Shown here: positions 1 through 12,162 of the stretch, one piece after another
Layout of the letters: each line of letters starts with the position of its first letter
Numbering within the stretch: position 1 is the first letter of the stretch
Assembly: GCF_001653235.2 (NCBI RefSeq)
Contig: NW_019154043.1
Location: 372,001-436,000 of the forward strand
Reading direction: 5' to 3'
Origin: Pochonia chlamydosporia 170
Lineage: Eukaryota; Ascomycota; Sordariomycetes; Hypocreales; Clavicipitaceae
Length of the DNA stretch: 64,000 bases
Made by a program: the position numbers and the translations under genes
The notes under the pieces: generated by a model
What the model was told of the DNA's origin: nothing
The model's database searches: none
What the model saw: only the letters and a program-made list of their open reading frames with translations

Positions 1-1029
1 CACACCAGACCGGATATACCGGCTTGTCAACGGGAATATTGGAGCGATTTGCCGTCTACTAGTTGTTGAAGAAGCGGGTCAAGCATTCCAGACACATCTA
101 CCGGAACAATAGATTTAGTCCATTGCAAGATTCTATTATTATACCAGACGTGATAGATGATTGATTCAAGATATTTTTCCTTACCCTACAAAGTGCAAAA
201 ATGCGGCCCGCGGCATGAAATCTCCTGGATGCAGATGGAATGGGAGCCAAGAAGAATGTTGAGGCAGTGATGCAAACCGACCGGGATTCTCCAAACTGGA
301 CATTGATGCAATTTTGTGTTGGAAAATCGAGATGCCTTCTCAAAGATACTTAGATTACACCATTATCATCCAAACTAACGGAAGATCTCACTGCTTCTGA
401 GCGTTTCGAATGTCTATCTGGACTTCATCGCACTTTTACTATCAGCATGTGTAGGTATCGTGGCATTTCATACTCTTCATTACCATTAATAGGGAAATGC
501 CCTTCTAAGTACAGTGACAGCTCCATATTAAGTGACTAATAAAGCCCAGCATCACTATCTGACGAGTGGCCACAGAGACCAGGGACTTGTTCACAACTTG
601 TTCAAGAACGCATGTGCCGCTGGGAAACTAGCAAAAGCTTAAAGCGTTAAATCCTCGTCAGCTTCTCAAGCCACTTCCCAAAGAGGGGACGTCAACGTCG
701 TGTCCTACAATAGTCTGACAGACCCTACCTTCAGCTTGCATGCCGGCTGTATTAAGCTCTTAAGCTGGAAGCCATCAAGGCGTCTAGATGCGGGGATACA
801 TCCAGACAAGCAATCTGATTCACCAGTAGTTAGCCACCGGGTATAAGTGATGCAAACATGGTGCCGTGATGCCGAACACATCCCACTGTTCCGAGAGTTG
901 GGCAGGCATTGAGATATAAGTTGTTGTATTCCGCCCCTCGCAGCCTGTGTCCGTATGTGCCGCTTATGTCTTCAGTGACTTAGCTGTGCTACTGTTCCCA
1001 TCACTGGAACCTCTTCCTCGATATACAAC
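1..1029. other. Gene-poor stretch before the DJ-1-like gene
   Basis: No gene with a start and coherent coding sequence is visible. On the plus strand the first 112 bases read open in one frame and end in TAG at 110-112; a short piece (LVVEEAGQA) resembles the Walker B motif of Upf1-like superfamily 1 helicases. This could be the 3' edge of a gene or relic cut by the window; the evidence is weak. Confidence 0.3.
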
Positions 1030-1840
1030 ATGTCTACAACCAAGCCCAAGATTTTGTTTGTGCTCTCTTCTCACTCGGCCGGATGGTATCTGGTACGCAA
1101 TTCACACCAGTAACATGAATTCTCTACTCAATCTAACCATTCCGATGTAGCCAGAATTTGCACACCCCTACGAAGTGCTATCACCACATGTCGACATGAC
1201 CGTAGCCTCTCCAACAGGCACCTCGACAGTCGACCCCATTTCCGTGAGACTCTTCAAAGACGACGCATACTGCCAAGAGTTCTACAACACCAAGCAAGAC
1301 ATCTGGACCTCCACAGAGAAGCTGTCTTCCATGCTGGGTCGCGCTAAAGAATTTGATGTCATCTTTGTTGTCGGTGGATTTGGACGTACGGACGCCGCAT
1401 TGCCCTGCCCCGTCGTCTAAGCACAATGACTAACACATTGAGTAGCCATGTACGATCTCGCAACAGACCAGAATTGCATCCAACTAATCCGCGAATTCCA
1501 CGACGCCAACCGCATCATCGTCGCTCTTTGCCACGGCTCAGCCGCCCTTGTAAACGTCAAGCTAGCCGACGGGTCGCCCATTCTCGCAAATCATCGCGTT
1601 ACCGGTTTCAGCAACTTGGAGGAGGAGCAGGCATACGGAAATAAAATAGTCCCACCAGGTATGCCGTTTAGCCTTGAAGATGCTCTGAACAAGGCTAGCG
1701 ATGGGAAGTACGAGAAGGCCAGTGAGGCTTGGAGCCCGCATGTCATTGTGGAACCGTCTCGGAAGCTGCTGTTCGGGCAGAATCCCAATAGCGCTCGTCC
1801 TTTGGGTGAGGCATTACTGAAGGTTTTGCAAGATGGGTAG
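1030..1840 (+). CDS. DJ-1/PfpI superfamily protein (Hsp31-like class I glutamine amidotransferase fold)
   Basis: Three exons, 1030-1092, 1151-1385 and 1446-1840, give 230 residues, a usual length for fungal Hsp31/DJ-1-like proteins. The first intron is phase 0, the second phase 1, and both have GT-AG ends. The start MSTKPKILFVLSSHSAGWYL begins the first beta strand of the fold. A GGFGPMYDLA segment is rebuilt across intron 2 and corresponds to the family's GGHGxxxDL motif. The nucleophile-elbow motif ALCHGSAAL places the likely catalytic Cys at about residue 128 followed by His. Family members act as glyoxalase III, deglycase-like or stress chaperones in the cytosol; which activity applies cannot be read from sequence. 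It is intact and separated by about 1 kb from the next gene. Confidence 0.88.
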
Positions 1841-2826
1841 CTGGATGTAGAGTGATGTTAGTTGTGTGTGGTGGCTGTCATTGAAGCGCTCGTGGTAATT
1901 TTGCTACGGTACCGATGTCTTGACTTTGGCCATTGTGAATCTGAATCGCATGCCATGCCCTTGTTCAGGGCTTCGCCATCGTGAACGGACGCTGGTCTAC
2001 GGTCTCTTCCTTTGTGCACGAAAGGGAGGAGTCTCTTTGGGCAACGAAGAAAGATCACACGTAAACTACCCCTGTATTATGCGGTGATCCAAGCTTCCTA
2101 AGCTTTCAAGAACGTTTCTCCTCTGGAAATTATATGTCTTGCTAAATTGTGTGGAGGCCCACCGTCACCAGTCTCGTCGCCAAGAACACCCACTTCATAA
2201 GTTGAGTTGAAGGTATGTCACAGAGGTCCGATGCGACGACGAACACATGCGGTAGTACATTCATAACCAAGACGAGGACATGGACAACTGATGCTGAGCT
2301 TCACATACATAAGGTCCGGGTTGCAGTTCAGCCCATTACGTACATTGAACACAGACGATGAGTGGTCTGGGAGTCACTGCAGACATCAAGGCAGTGTTAT
2401 GTGTGTTCACAGGCTTAGTGAAACAACGACGCGTTCACACACATAGGACGACGAACTGTACATACTTTCGTGGTAATGAAAGATCCGTCGTGCATGTGTC
2501 GCTCTGATTGCCTAACTTAGGTCATGGTGGCGATGTCCTGTTTTGCGCCGTCAGTTCACAGATGCATGATTTGTTCGTGTTTACGGCAATTTCGACTTGA
2601 TAATTTTAGCTGTGGTTATATAATTTGAGCCATGCTCCCCAATTTGCTCCTTTTTCCCTGGTCGTCCTTCACTTTCTGCGCCAAGGTGTTTATGTCACAA
2701 CCGGTACTGGCTCGTGAGTGATAAATACTTCATAATCCTTGGCGCAGGCATATCCACCGGGTTTTCAGGCTCTTCTCTCACCAACACAATTGACTTGCTT
2801 TCAGTTCACGCCTTTGGCCCGCGATC
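1841..2826. other. Intergenic, nothing recognised
   Basis: Only short ORFs without recognisable domains are seen. The last part presumably holds the promoter of the C2H2 gene. Confidence 0.5.
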
Positions 2827-4873
2827 ATGGAGCTAAACCCTAACGATTTCCGGGGCATTTCCCTTGCCGACGCAGCAAGACAGTGTCTGGATGCCCTGGA
2901 AAAGTGTAAAGCCATCCCAGCATTACAAGAGAACTCGTGGGCAGAAAACAGAATTTTTGCTCTCAGAATCTGGGCTTCTGAAACTGGTACGTTTGCTATT
3001 GGGATAGCTTCGCTTGACTCGAAGCTCGGATTCGATGGGCAGTCTAGGACCATATACATGGGACTCCTGGTCGGCCTGCTAGAAAGTGTTTATAACTGCC
3101 AAAAGAGAGGTAAGGTTCCATTTCCCGTGTCCTAAACTTAATATTCTTCGTACCGGAATGCTAACAAGTGAATACAGCTAGCGAATCGGAAATCCACGAG
3201 CAGGGCACCGCAAGTGCAGGAAGGCAAGATCGATCCCATATGCTCTCCCCGGGGACTGAACCAGTAGATATGCCAATGCTATCTTCATAGGTGGCCCGTC
3301 CGTCGAGAAGATATATCGCTAACCTCCGATGATAGGATGTCCCCGCTTGACATGTCAAAGCAAGAGCTGGACAGCCGCATCAGGAATCTCACAAGATACA
3401 CATTGGTAATGGAGGAACCAGACTTGGATATTGGGGCTGACATATGTTTCAATCCAGAAGATCATCGAGAGTTGCGCAATCATCTGACTGCCGTTGTTCT
3501 TGCCCAAGGGTGTGAAGCGGAACGGAACAGTTGGAACTTTGATGGCAGCTCGCTAACAGCTGTGCAAGAGCGTCTGATACTGGCAAATCTCAAACGACGG
3601 AACAGGTTCTTGTATGCACAGCGACACGCCCCGAGTCTTCCGTTTGACCCCCCAAACCCTGACTACGAGTCCCTGGAGCCCCATTCGGAAGCGGATGACA
3701 CGCGCCACGACAGTAACTCGGCAAGCCTCTCACAGGAACAGACGAGGCAGGGCATTTTGCAAAAGCCATCATCAAAACAAGCGCTGTCATCAAACCACAT
3801 TGCGACGACTGCTCCGGCTACTTCACCTGTTGAATCGCAGTTCGACAGAGTCCCCAAGCACCCCGTCACGTCATCTGAGGCAGCAAAGACATGGATATCG
3901 ACCACAGCATCCAAGATTGCTTATCCTCGCCCTCCAGCACTTAGGGATGGACCTAAAGGGCTGAAATACTTTCGCTGCCCTTGTTGTTGCCAGGTGCTTC
4001 CAGAATTATTGTGGCATGACACCCATTGGAAGTAAGCACAATGTCGCAGCTCTTTGCACACCTTGCAATTACTCGGTCTGCGAGGCTTGACACTAACGAG
4101 CAAGCAGGAAGCATCTAAAAAAAGATATATGCCCATACACCTGTATCTTGGAGGACTGTGACTGGGCCAACAAATCGTTCGTCAGCCGATTCGAGTGGAT
4201 GGAGCACATGCGCAACGATCATGAGCGGGTCGTGGTGTGCGAGCCTTGCTTGATTCCGGGCAAAGCGCCAGTCACATTTCCGTCGAAAGAACAATACGAC
4301 CACCACCTCAAGACAACTCATGCCGATGATATCGATGAAGAGATGCGCTCTCTGCTCATGATAGATTGCACTTTACCGGCACCTAGAAACATCAGCCAGT
4401 GTCCACTATGTCAGTTCACTGGACCTCCTGATTCTGATGCCGTTCTTGATCATATTGCGGAGCACTTGCACGATTTCTCTTTGCGGTCCTTGCCGTGGCC
4501 GAAAGATGAAGTGCAGAACAGACGGGAAGAAGTTGAAGATTATTTTGATCGCAATGACTACTTTGACTGTTATTCGGAGAATGCTTGCCATCAGCCCACC
4601 GCAAATGATGGCTCTGATAGGGACGAGGAGTGGGATGACCCAGGTTTCGTGCTCTCAGGCACCAAGCCTGCATTCATTTCTCTTGATGTCGACGGTATAG
4701 AACGGGAAGGTAATAAAGCCATCCCTGACAATGAAGGTTATCAAGGCTACACCAGCGACGGCATCAATGGCAATGGAGTTTACCATATACCAGCATTCTC
4801 TAACGGCGCCTCTCTCCAGGCTCCCAAGTCAACAGGCAGGCAGCCTTCATTGCGCTTAGAGTGCTCACATTGA
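2827..4873 (+). CDS. AcuF-type C2H2 zinc-finger protein
   Basis: Proposed exons are 2827-3109, 3178-3223, 3336-4031 and 4108-4873, giving 596 residues with all phases consistent. The N-terminus (SLADAARQCLDALEKC, then a WASETGTFAIGIASLDSKL stretch) and the LANLKRRNRFLYAQRH segment are hallmarks of a large fungal family with AcuF-like C2H2 fingers. The last exon carries several Cys/His pairs: CPYTC...DCDW with HMRNDH, CEPC with HHLKTTH, and CPLCQF with HIAEHLHDF. Exons 1 and 3 belong to one protein, but no GT donor joins them in phase. A GC donor (AAG|GCAAGA) at 3224 with the acceptor at 3335 and a GCTAAC branch site does. The family is poorly characterised; many members are fused to ankyrin or NACHT modules, absent here. 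The C-terminal third is acidic and low in complexity. Role: probably a nuclear or regulatory protein, by inference. Confidence 0.75.
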
Positions 4874-6287
4874 CAAGCCGATTCCACCAGCTGTACACCG
4901 AAAACAATGCAAAAGGTGTCACGTAGCATGGATGGAAACATGAGGCAGCAGATTTGCTTTGCAGGTCGGGGGGCATTCAAGTGATCATGGCTACGGTTAC
5001 GACGGGAAGGGGCTTGGGGCTTTGCAGCCAGATTAGTGGCCACAACTCGCTGGTGAGAGGCCGATTGGTTGTATTCTGTAAGAGATGGGAAGAGTACGGA
5101 ACAGTTGTAGTTGTATTCTAGCAGGTCATGCAAGATAGTATGCTAGCAGGCCTCAGGAAAGAGTATAGCCCTTGCAGGATGACTCAAATTCATGGTGGAC
5201 TGGGAGGTGATGGAGAGGAGAAGACTTCAGACTGGTGGCAGCAAGGTATCAGCAGTTGGTGATTACCTGATATCCGGGTTACTTGTTTCATATTCGGTGG
5301 ATAAGGATGCATAATACTGCTTGAGACCAGTTGACCTCTGCGGTTTGTGCCCATCAAGTGCCTCATTGTCGGTATGCTGTATGCGAGCAGCCAGATGTAC
5401 GGAAGGTATCCGTATGCGGAACCTCGACTGTCCATGTGGTCAACCATCTCCGTGGTATGAGTCTAGGCCGAGAGGGCGTCAATGTACCTTGGAACATTGA
5501 AGTCAATGCCATCAGAGTCTGCTAGGGCCTTGGAAGAGAAGATAGGACTGCAGTGGTAGAGGTTGTATTTCTTGGACGGTCAAGTTCCAATCCAACAGTG
5601 TTGCGCTGTCCGCGGAGCTGGACTTGTTTTAACCGAAAGAGGCCTGGAAGCTTTGGACAGAACAGGCGTCAATACGATTGGGACCATCTTGGGAGCGTTG
5701 AAACCATGATCCAATTGACGGTTCTTGACAGTTGAAATGGCCAAATGATGGCTACCTACGGAGTACGTAGTTTCCAGGTTGTCAATTGATCAAGAAATGT
5801 TCCAATGTTGCCAGCCTCCAATTTCAAGCATCCGTGGATCCTTCAGCCCCGCAGTGACAAACAATTGCCCCCAGTGCCTCTTCGCCTCTTCATCTCTCCA
5901 CTCCATCCACCACCTCAATCGGATGCGCATCCGCTCCAACACCACCAGACAATACCACCGCAACACCCTCAAATTCATTGGCTCCATCAACAAGCTCCGG
6001 CAGCTCATGTCCCCATCCATCCATCTCATTTGATCCAAACCGACAGCCAGCCAGCTGACCGGTCCCTGCGCCCGTCTCAAACCGTCACTTCTGTCAAACC
6101 TCAAATACCTGTGCATCGTCACATCTCCTCTCTTCGCCCTCCTTTCTCCCTTCTTCTCCTTGGCCTCCGCCCGCTTCCTCCGGTTGCTCTACTCCTACCG
6201 TCAAGTATCTCCGCACAAAGCTGTAATTTATCAATTCCTACATAATCCAAAATACGAATCTGAATACCTTACCGACTTTTGATCACA
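4874..6287. other. Intergenic and UPRT promoter region
   Basis: No gene is recognised. Pyrimidine-rich, C-rich sequence at about 5870-6240 just upstream of the UPRT start is typical of a constitutive fungal promoter and 5' UTR. ORFs here overlap on both strands and lack domain signatures. Confidence 0.5.
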
Positions 6288-7078
6288 ATGTCGTCCCTGC
6301 CCAACGTCCACGTCTCCCAACATCCCTCGCTGCGCGCCAAACTGAGCCAGCTGCGCTCCAGTTCCACCAATTCGAAGCAAGTGAATGCGCTCGTGAATGA
6401 CATTTCGCTCATCCTGGCTTGCGAAGCGCTCGCCAAGAACATTACACCAGCGGAAGGACCAAAGGTAGCTCTTCTCTTGTCCTTGGCGGGAACACTCATT
6501 CTGACTTGAATGCGACGCAGGATCAAACCCCCCTCGGCTTCGAGTACACCACCACCACGGCAGAGCCCCAAACAATCTGCATTGTGCCTATCCTCCGATC
6601 TGGTCTAGGCATGGTAGAAGGTATTTCCACTTCAGCCCCCGCAAATACCCACCGCAACCTAATGCTAGGTACAGCCGTTCAAACGATTCTCCCCACTCTC
6701 GTCCCCGTTCACCACCTAGGCATGTATCGTGAGCCGTCGACCCTCGATCCCGTAGAGTACTATAACAATTTGCCGCACCACATGCCTTCTACGGGGAACA
6801 GCAACGCCAGCAGTCTTGCCATTCTTGTTGATCCTGTTATTGCTACGGGCGGTACCTGTGCGGCTGCGATTCAGACGCTGAAAGAGTGGGGTGCGAAGAA
6901 AGTTCTCGTCATGTCCATTATTGGCGCGGAAGAGGGTGTTAGGAAGGCAGCTGAGGAGTGGCCGGAGGGGACTGAGTTATGGATTGCGGGCGTGGATGGG
7001 GAGCTGACCAGGGATGGGATGCTGAAGCCTGGGCTGGGTGACATTGGCGATAGGTTGTTTTTGACAATTGGCAAGTAA
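6288..7078 (+). CDS. FUR1: Uracil phosphoribosyltransferase
   Basis: Exons 6288-6464 and 6521-7078 with a phase-0 intron (GTAGCT...ACGCAG) give 244 residues. The enzyme converts uracil and PRPP to UMP in the pyrimidine salvage pathway in the cytosol; loss gives resistance to 5-fluoro-pyrimidines in fungi. The N-terminus (NVHVSQHPSLRAKLSQLR) is the standard UPRT opening. The conserved VPILRSGLGMVEG segment and the PRPP-binding loop LVDPVIATGGT (about residues 161-171) are present, and the end matches the family's GDIGDR(L/Y)F...G finish. It converges with the ligase IV gene, only 139 bp apart. Intact. Confidence 0.95.
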
Positions 7079-7217
7079 AGCGGATGGTTGGAGATGGAAT
7101 TTAACTATTATACATCAAATGGATCATGAACTATTCACCACCCTTGGAGCGTCTATGTAATGACCACAAGATTGAAGCAGAACCCACGCACACAAAGCCG
7201 ACAACACCTTGAGCCGT

Positions 7218-10200
7218 TCATGAAATCATATATGCCTCCTCGTCCAACAAGGTCTTCTCATTCCAACACTCGGAAACCCACCTATCGCCCAAAACACGCG
7301 GAACTTTCTTCCAGGAGCTAACCTCTTTCCTCGCTCCGTCCGCTGTCTCTCCCACCTCCATTGCATCTTCTCCAACAATAACAATATGCGTCACACCCTC
7401 TCCAAGCTCATCCACTACTCGCCCACCACCATACTTTACATAATGTGCCAGCTTCCCCAACGGTGCGGCATTGACGCTGTCTACTTGCCGGAAATGTACA
7501 ACGCATCTTCTAAACATGAAGCCGCGCAAATCTGTAATTCCCTTCCCTCTCTCTTCCAATTCCTCAAGGAAGTGTTCTTCGTCAAATCGATGCTCTAGCT
7601 TTGGCATATCCTGCAGTATCTCACGTAGCTCATCCACAGAGATATCCCTGGCATAGCTGTCGCCATACATGTCGGTATTCTCAGCTGCAATAAGGCCCAA
7701 ATCCTCCGTGGCGTGAAACAAATGACCCTCTTCATATGGAAGTAAAAACGAACCGCCCTGTTCGACACAGTCTCTTATCCACTTCGGTCGAATGATGTTC
7801 GCGGTGCCATCCTTGATTAGACTCGCCACTTTAACCACCTTTTTATCGGCAATGAGAACCATTTGCGTACCCGCAACAGCTCGCTGAGAAATTGAGCCAC
7901 CGTTTTCTTTAATGATTGCTTCAAGCTGCGCCTTGGTCTTCTTATACGGCTTCAGTGACTCGGAAAGGACGCAAAACTCGAGACCGTCAAAGACGTGAGA
8001 CTTTTCTCCTTCAAACTCGGCGGGTGTCGTGTCCTCGCCAGCAATCACGAGCTCTCGCTTCACGCGCTTGGGATTTCTGCGCTTTCTGTCCTCTACCGTC
8101 ATGGCTTTTTCTTTTGCTTCCTGGTCTACCATTTTCTTGAGCTCTTCAAACTCGTCGACTGAGAGAGCGGAGTCCCAGCTGCGGTCGAGTCGCAGCCGCC
8201 GGAATCGCGGGAATCGCAGCGTGTATCCCATCGCAAAACTATCAGATGGTCCGACACTTGCCGCCTTTGCAGAAAGAACAAACGAATCTTTTGGGCGAAT
8301 CCACACATCCGGTCGTTCTAATTGCTTGCTTTCACCGCCACCAAGCTCAATGTACTCTGTTGGCGGATTCTTCCTATCCCACTCTATCCACTTGCCCTCG
8401 GTGTGATGCCGAATTTCAGCGTAGTCTTCACCTCGAAACCCGCCCCCTACTTTGAAGAAACTGTAGCATTTTTCGGGGTTCTTGCCAGCTTGTATGTGAT
8501 TCTGCGAAACACGTAGCCCGCAAAGAAAACTGGACAGCGTGCCACCCCTTCTACCGGAGCCGTAGTATCCGCCGATGACGACGCAGTCTAGCGACTCGCC
8601 GAACTCAGACATGTATTCAGGCTTGACTTTGAGCCAGTCGTCGTTTCGACTGTTGAGCCTGTACATTGAGCGGGGATTTTTGAGGACAAGGCCCTCCGAG
8701 GCATTGGCCACGACATCTCGGAGCATAGGTTCAATGGCATCTGCCGTTGTGGCACTTGTATATGCGTGGATTTCAAGGCGTCGGTGGACTGACTTGACTG
8801 CCTTTTCGAGGGCATTGTGGCGGTCACGGAGGGTGTATTGCGTGAGAGACTTATCGTTGAGATACAATATGTCAAAGACACGGAACAAGGGCCGGTGGCC
8901 AGATGCGTCTGAACCAGATTTGTTTTGTTGTTCTGCAATCGCGGCAGTTTTCAACGTTCCAAAGGGGACGATTTTGTCGACTGCCATGTCCCAGGTGATC
9001 ATTTCTCCGTCCAAAATGAGGTTGCGAACTCCCGAAGCGAATGCATCTTTGAGATGGCGTGTCAGGCTAGAATTGCCGTCAAGAACTCCGTCTCCATATA
9101 AATACGTGTAATCCTTTGCCTTTCGTGACCAAAAGCAGAAACGCTTTCCGCCGGGATGAGAAGGGTCATTCACCATGTGCATCTGCATTCGTTCTCCATC
9201 CAGCTTTTCCTCGATCCAAAACTCCGGGTCATCCTCTGTTGGCCGAAGTAACTCAATCATCTTTTGAAACGACGCAGGCATTTGGAACTGTGCTAGTTGC
9301 GGTTGAAAGCACTGCATCAGCGATATTCCAGCTTCTTCCTGTTCCAGTCTAAGCGTCGGGTCGTACAATTCCCAGCATACACGCCTCAAACTCGATGACA
9401 CGCTGAAAAGAGTCTCGCCGTCAGGGTGCCACAAATAGAGAAAAGTCTTCTCCGTAGCACCAACTTTCATTTGCTTCAGAATGATGCGAATGAGCCAGAG
9501 CATTTCCTCTGCATTCATGCGGTTATAAAACGTCTCAAACACCGTCAAATTCTCTGCTTCCGCGGTCGACGCGGCCAACTTATCCAGCTGCTGATTTACC
9601 TCTGCAATAGTCATGTCGCCAACCTCCGTCCGCATTGGTCTCTTGGAGATGACTTCGTAGCAGCGACCAGCGAAATCGCCGGCCAGTCGTGCAGCCATTG
9701 TCTGGCCGGGGAGCTTCCAATGCAACAAATTGTATCCATCTTCGGAGTTCTTGTCAATTTTGAGAAGCTTAACAAGCAGCTTTCCTATGGCATTTTCCTT
9801 CAGTCCATAGACGCCACGATCGCGATCTTTGTCAGGGAGGATCAAACGCAGGGCAGGATAAAAGTCATTGCCAACTTCTTTCCGCCATCTGTTGATAAAC
9901 CTCTCAATTATGTGTCGTCTCTGTTCCTGTGGTGAGAGTGTTGTTGCGCCATGTGGCCCCTTCTTACGAGCTGGTCCTCCAGCGGGTTGTTTTTTGTTCT
10001 CATTCAGTGGATTGAAGAGTTGCAGGAAAAGCTCAGAAAAGGCCAACGTCTTAGAGTGGTTCAGTGGCCTGTTAGGGTATCTGTCATACTGTCAGCCTAT
10101 GGCATAATCGGAAATTTTGAGTCGGGTATTGATTACTTTTCTGCCAGCTCTTCTTTTGTCAAACCGACTGAGCCATATTGCATCTCCTCCTCACGCTCAG

Positions 10201-10240
10201 CATCGCCATCGGGGGACTTGCTCCGCTTGACAGCACTCAT
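7218..10240 (-). CDS. LIG4: DNA ligase IV (non-homologous end joining)
   Basis: Two exons on the minus strand, 10240-10137 and 10080-7218, joined in phase, give 988 residues. The enzyme seals double-strand breaks in the nucleus in NHEJ together with an Xrcc4/Lif1 partner. The short first exon supplies the usual acidic start ending GLTKEELAEK, continuing after the intron with YPNRPLNHSKTLAFSEL. Domains in order: N-terminal DNA-binding domain, adenylation domain with the active-site lysine in EEKLDGERM (about K327), OB-fold domain, then two BRCT domains (roughly residues 730-830 and 880-988) that in this family bind the Xrcc4 homologue. All motifs look intact and no stops interrupt the 2.86-kb exon. 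The intron is 56 nt with a GCTGAC branch site. Confidence 0.95.
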
Positions 10241-11883
10241 CGTTGATCGTGCAATTGCAACAAACGGCCAAATGTTCCCAAAGATTGTGCTACAAACTTC
10301 CTGTAGAGATGAGAAACATGACGATGGGGTTCTGTTGTAATTCGTGAGTTGCCTCAAATATCTTGGAGCGTTCAGCTTGTTTCGAGCCATCGAGGACGGA
10401 ACCAAGTTTCATTGGCCGAGTTGCACTGGGACTGCATGCTTGGCGGCTGGTGCCTGCTTGCTAGGGGCCTACCAGCTGCTAGGTACGTCCCATGATTATG
10501 TAAGAATCCCGCTGTTGCTTCGGGCTTCACGTGCAGTTTGAGTTCCTGCATGTGCTCAGTTGAGAAATTGCTCAGGGTGTGGTCAATTGCAGTGCTGGTG
10601 CAAATAGTAGTCACATTGATGCCAGTCGCCCAGGAAATTGAAGCAGCCGGGTCTGATGCCATTTGATCTTTGATTCAATGTTCTTCTCTACCATCTACCA
10701 GACGGATGCAGGCCCTCTGTATTTTATCTAGTTGTGTTCCAGTCGCGCCACAGCAAGGTATCCCTCCCCGCGTCAACTTCTGGTTGCTTCTGGACGTTGT
10801 CTACGTTCTTGAGACGCCCCCCGCAGTTCACCGCTTCAATTTCCGTCGTCGAACTGATTGGAGGAATCTTCTATTAGGGATAATCAAGTCGGAGGACAGA
10901 CCACCAAAAGGTTCGAGCACATACCCAAAAACACGACGCAAAACGATTACTTTGACCTGTATACTTGGGAACTGGGAACTGCAAAGAAAATTTCCTGAAC
11001 ATTGCGTGGGGGGATTGAATCCAAGGAAACCGACTGATGTCTTCCGAATCGCCATCGAGGAACGCCATGTCGACAAGCCCGTTAACCGAGTGCCCAGTTC
11101 CCGTCAAAAGTGAGCCGAGTTGGTCAAACCAATCGCACTTGCACCTTTCTGTGTGGAAGCGACGATATGTGGGGGAGAAGACCAGTTGACCCTTCTCACT
11201 CCTCATTTCAGGGTTGATATTCATTGCCTGGAGAACTCGATGCTGTAGAATCTCGACTCCCGACATCATCCTAGACGAGTCTGACGCCGTTCTCATCTAG
11301 CATTTGAAACGCCAAAGCATGGAACTCTTATAGGCTATAAGCTAGCTGATGATCCGTGTAGCTAAATATTTAATCAAATTTGCGAGTGACAGCTGCCTTT
11401 TATGATAGTCGGCCGCGAATCCCTTGTTGATGACTGGACATGCAGCTTAAGGAGAGCCAGACGGGCTCTTCTCGCTCGAATATGTGGCCTTGACTTTGTA
11501 GTCTTGTGGCGAGCTGTCGGATTCACAGACCTTTCTTAAATTCCACGAGATTGTTTCTGCACCAGACTGCATTTCGATAATGTCATAACGACCAGCTTCT
11601 TATGTTCTCAATGACTCCTAAGTAAGCAACATCACATCCGTCAGCCGTTATTCGGTACTCTATGGACACCGAGGTATCCTGTCAACTTCCAAACAACTAA
11701 GAAGTCCCTGAACAAAATCGACCCCCATTCCAATGCCGCCATCGGGCTTTTTGGACATTGCTGGGGAACAGGCGCCTTACATCAACCATGGCAACTGGGA
11801 TATCCAAGTCCGGTCATATGCCAAGACGAAATTTAAAATTCGACTTTTGCACCCTCGTGGTCCGTAGAAGCCATTGTTCACAG
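10241..11883. other. Intergenic, nothing firmly recognised
   Basis: A 140-codon ATG ORF on the minus strand (10874-11296) has no recognisable domain and I do not call it a gene. A 19-bp exact repeat, CCAAGTCCGGTCATATGCC, begins at 11804 and recurs at 12934. Confidence 0.4.
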
Positions 11884-12162
11884 CTATTCCACAAATTTTA
11901 GCTGTATCAATTCTCTGCCAGTCAAATCCCCCTTAACTCCTAGCCTTTCTCTAAACATTCCGGCAACGGCAGAAAGAATTGGCAACTTATCGAGTTTACG
12001 GGAATAGACATGCCAATGCATTAGAACAAAAATGGTGCGCAGCTGAGACGAATTTCCTTTTGCAGGATACCAGGGACCAACTTCGACTTGTTCCATTTTC
12101 GCGGAGTAATTGTCTTCTCTCCGCAACGTCCAGCCCATCGCACTGAGGTAGGGCTGTACCAT
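11884..12162 (-). pseudogene. Possible HET-domain gene relic
   Basis: A 92-codon minus-strand ORF contains a stretch of the type YSRKLDKLPILSAVAGMF followed by RERLG. This resembles the region after the HET domain in heterokaryon-incompatibility proteins, where a DKLPALSGIA-like motif precedes the segment that reads AGLW. In the intact HET gene of this window (45151-47325) the equivalent reads NDKLVALSGIAKVL. Neither the N-terminal HET motifs nor a plausible upstream exon is seen, so this would be a fragment. Recognition rests on one short motif. Confidence 0.3.

Noticed and set aside
10874..11296. 140-codon minus-strand ATG ORF
   Set aside because: No domain, signal peptide, or exon context; chance ORF cannot be excluded.
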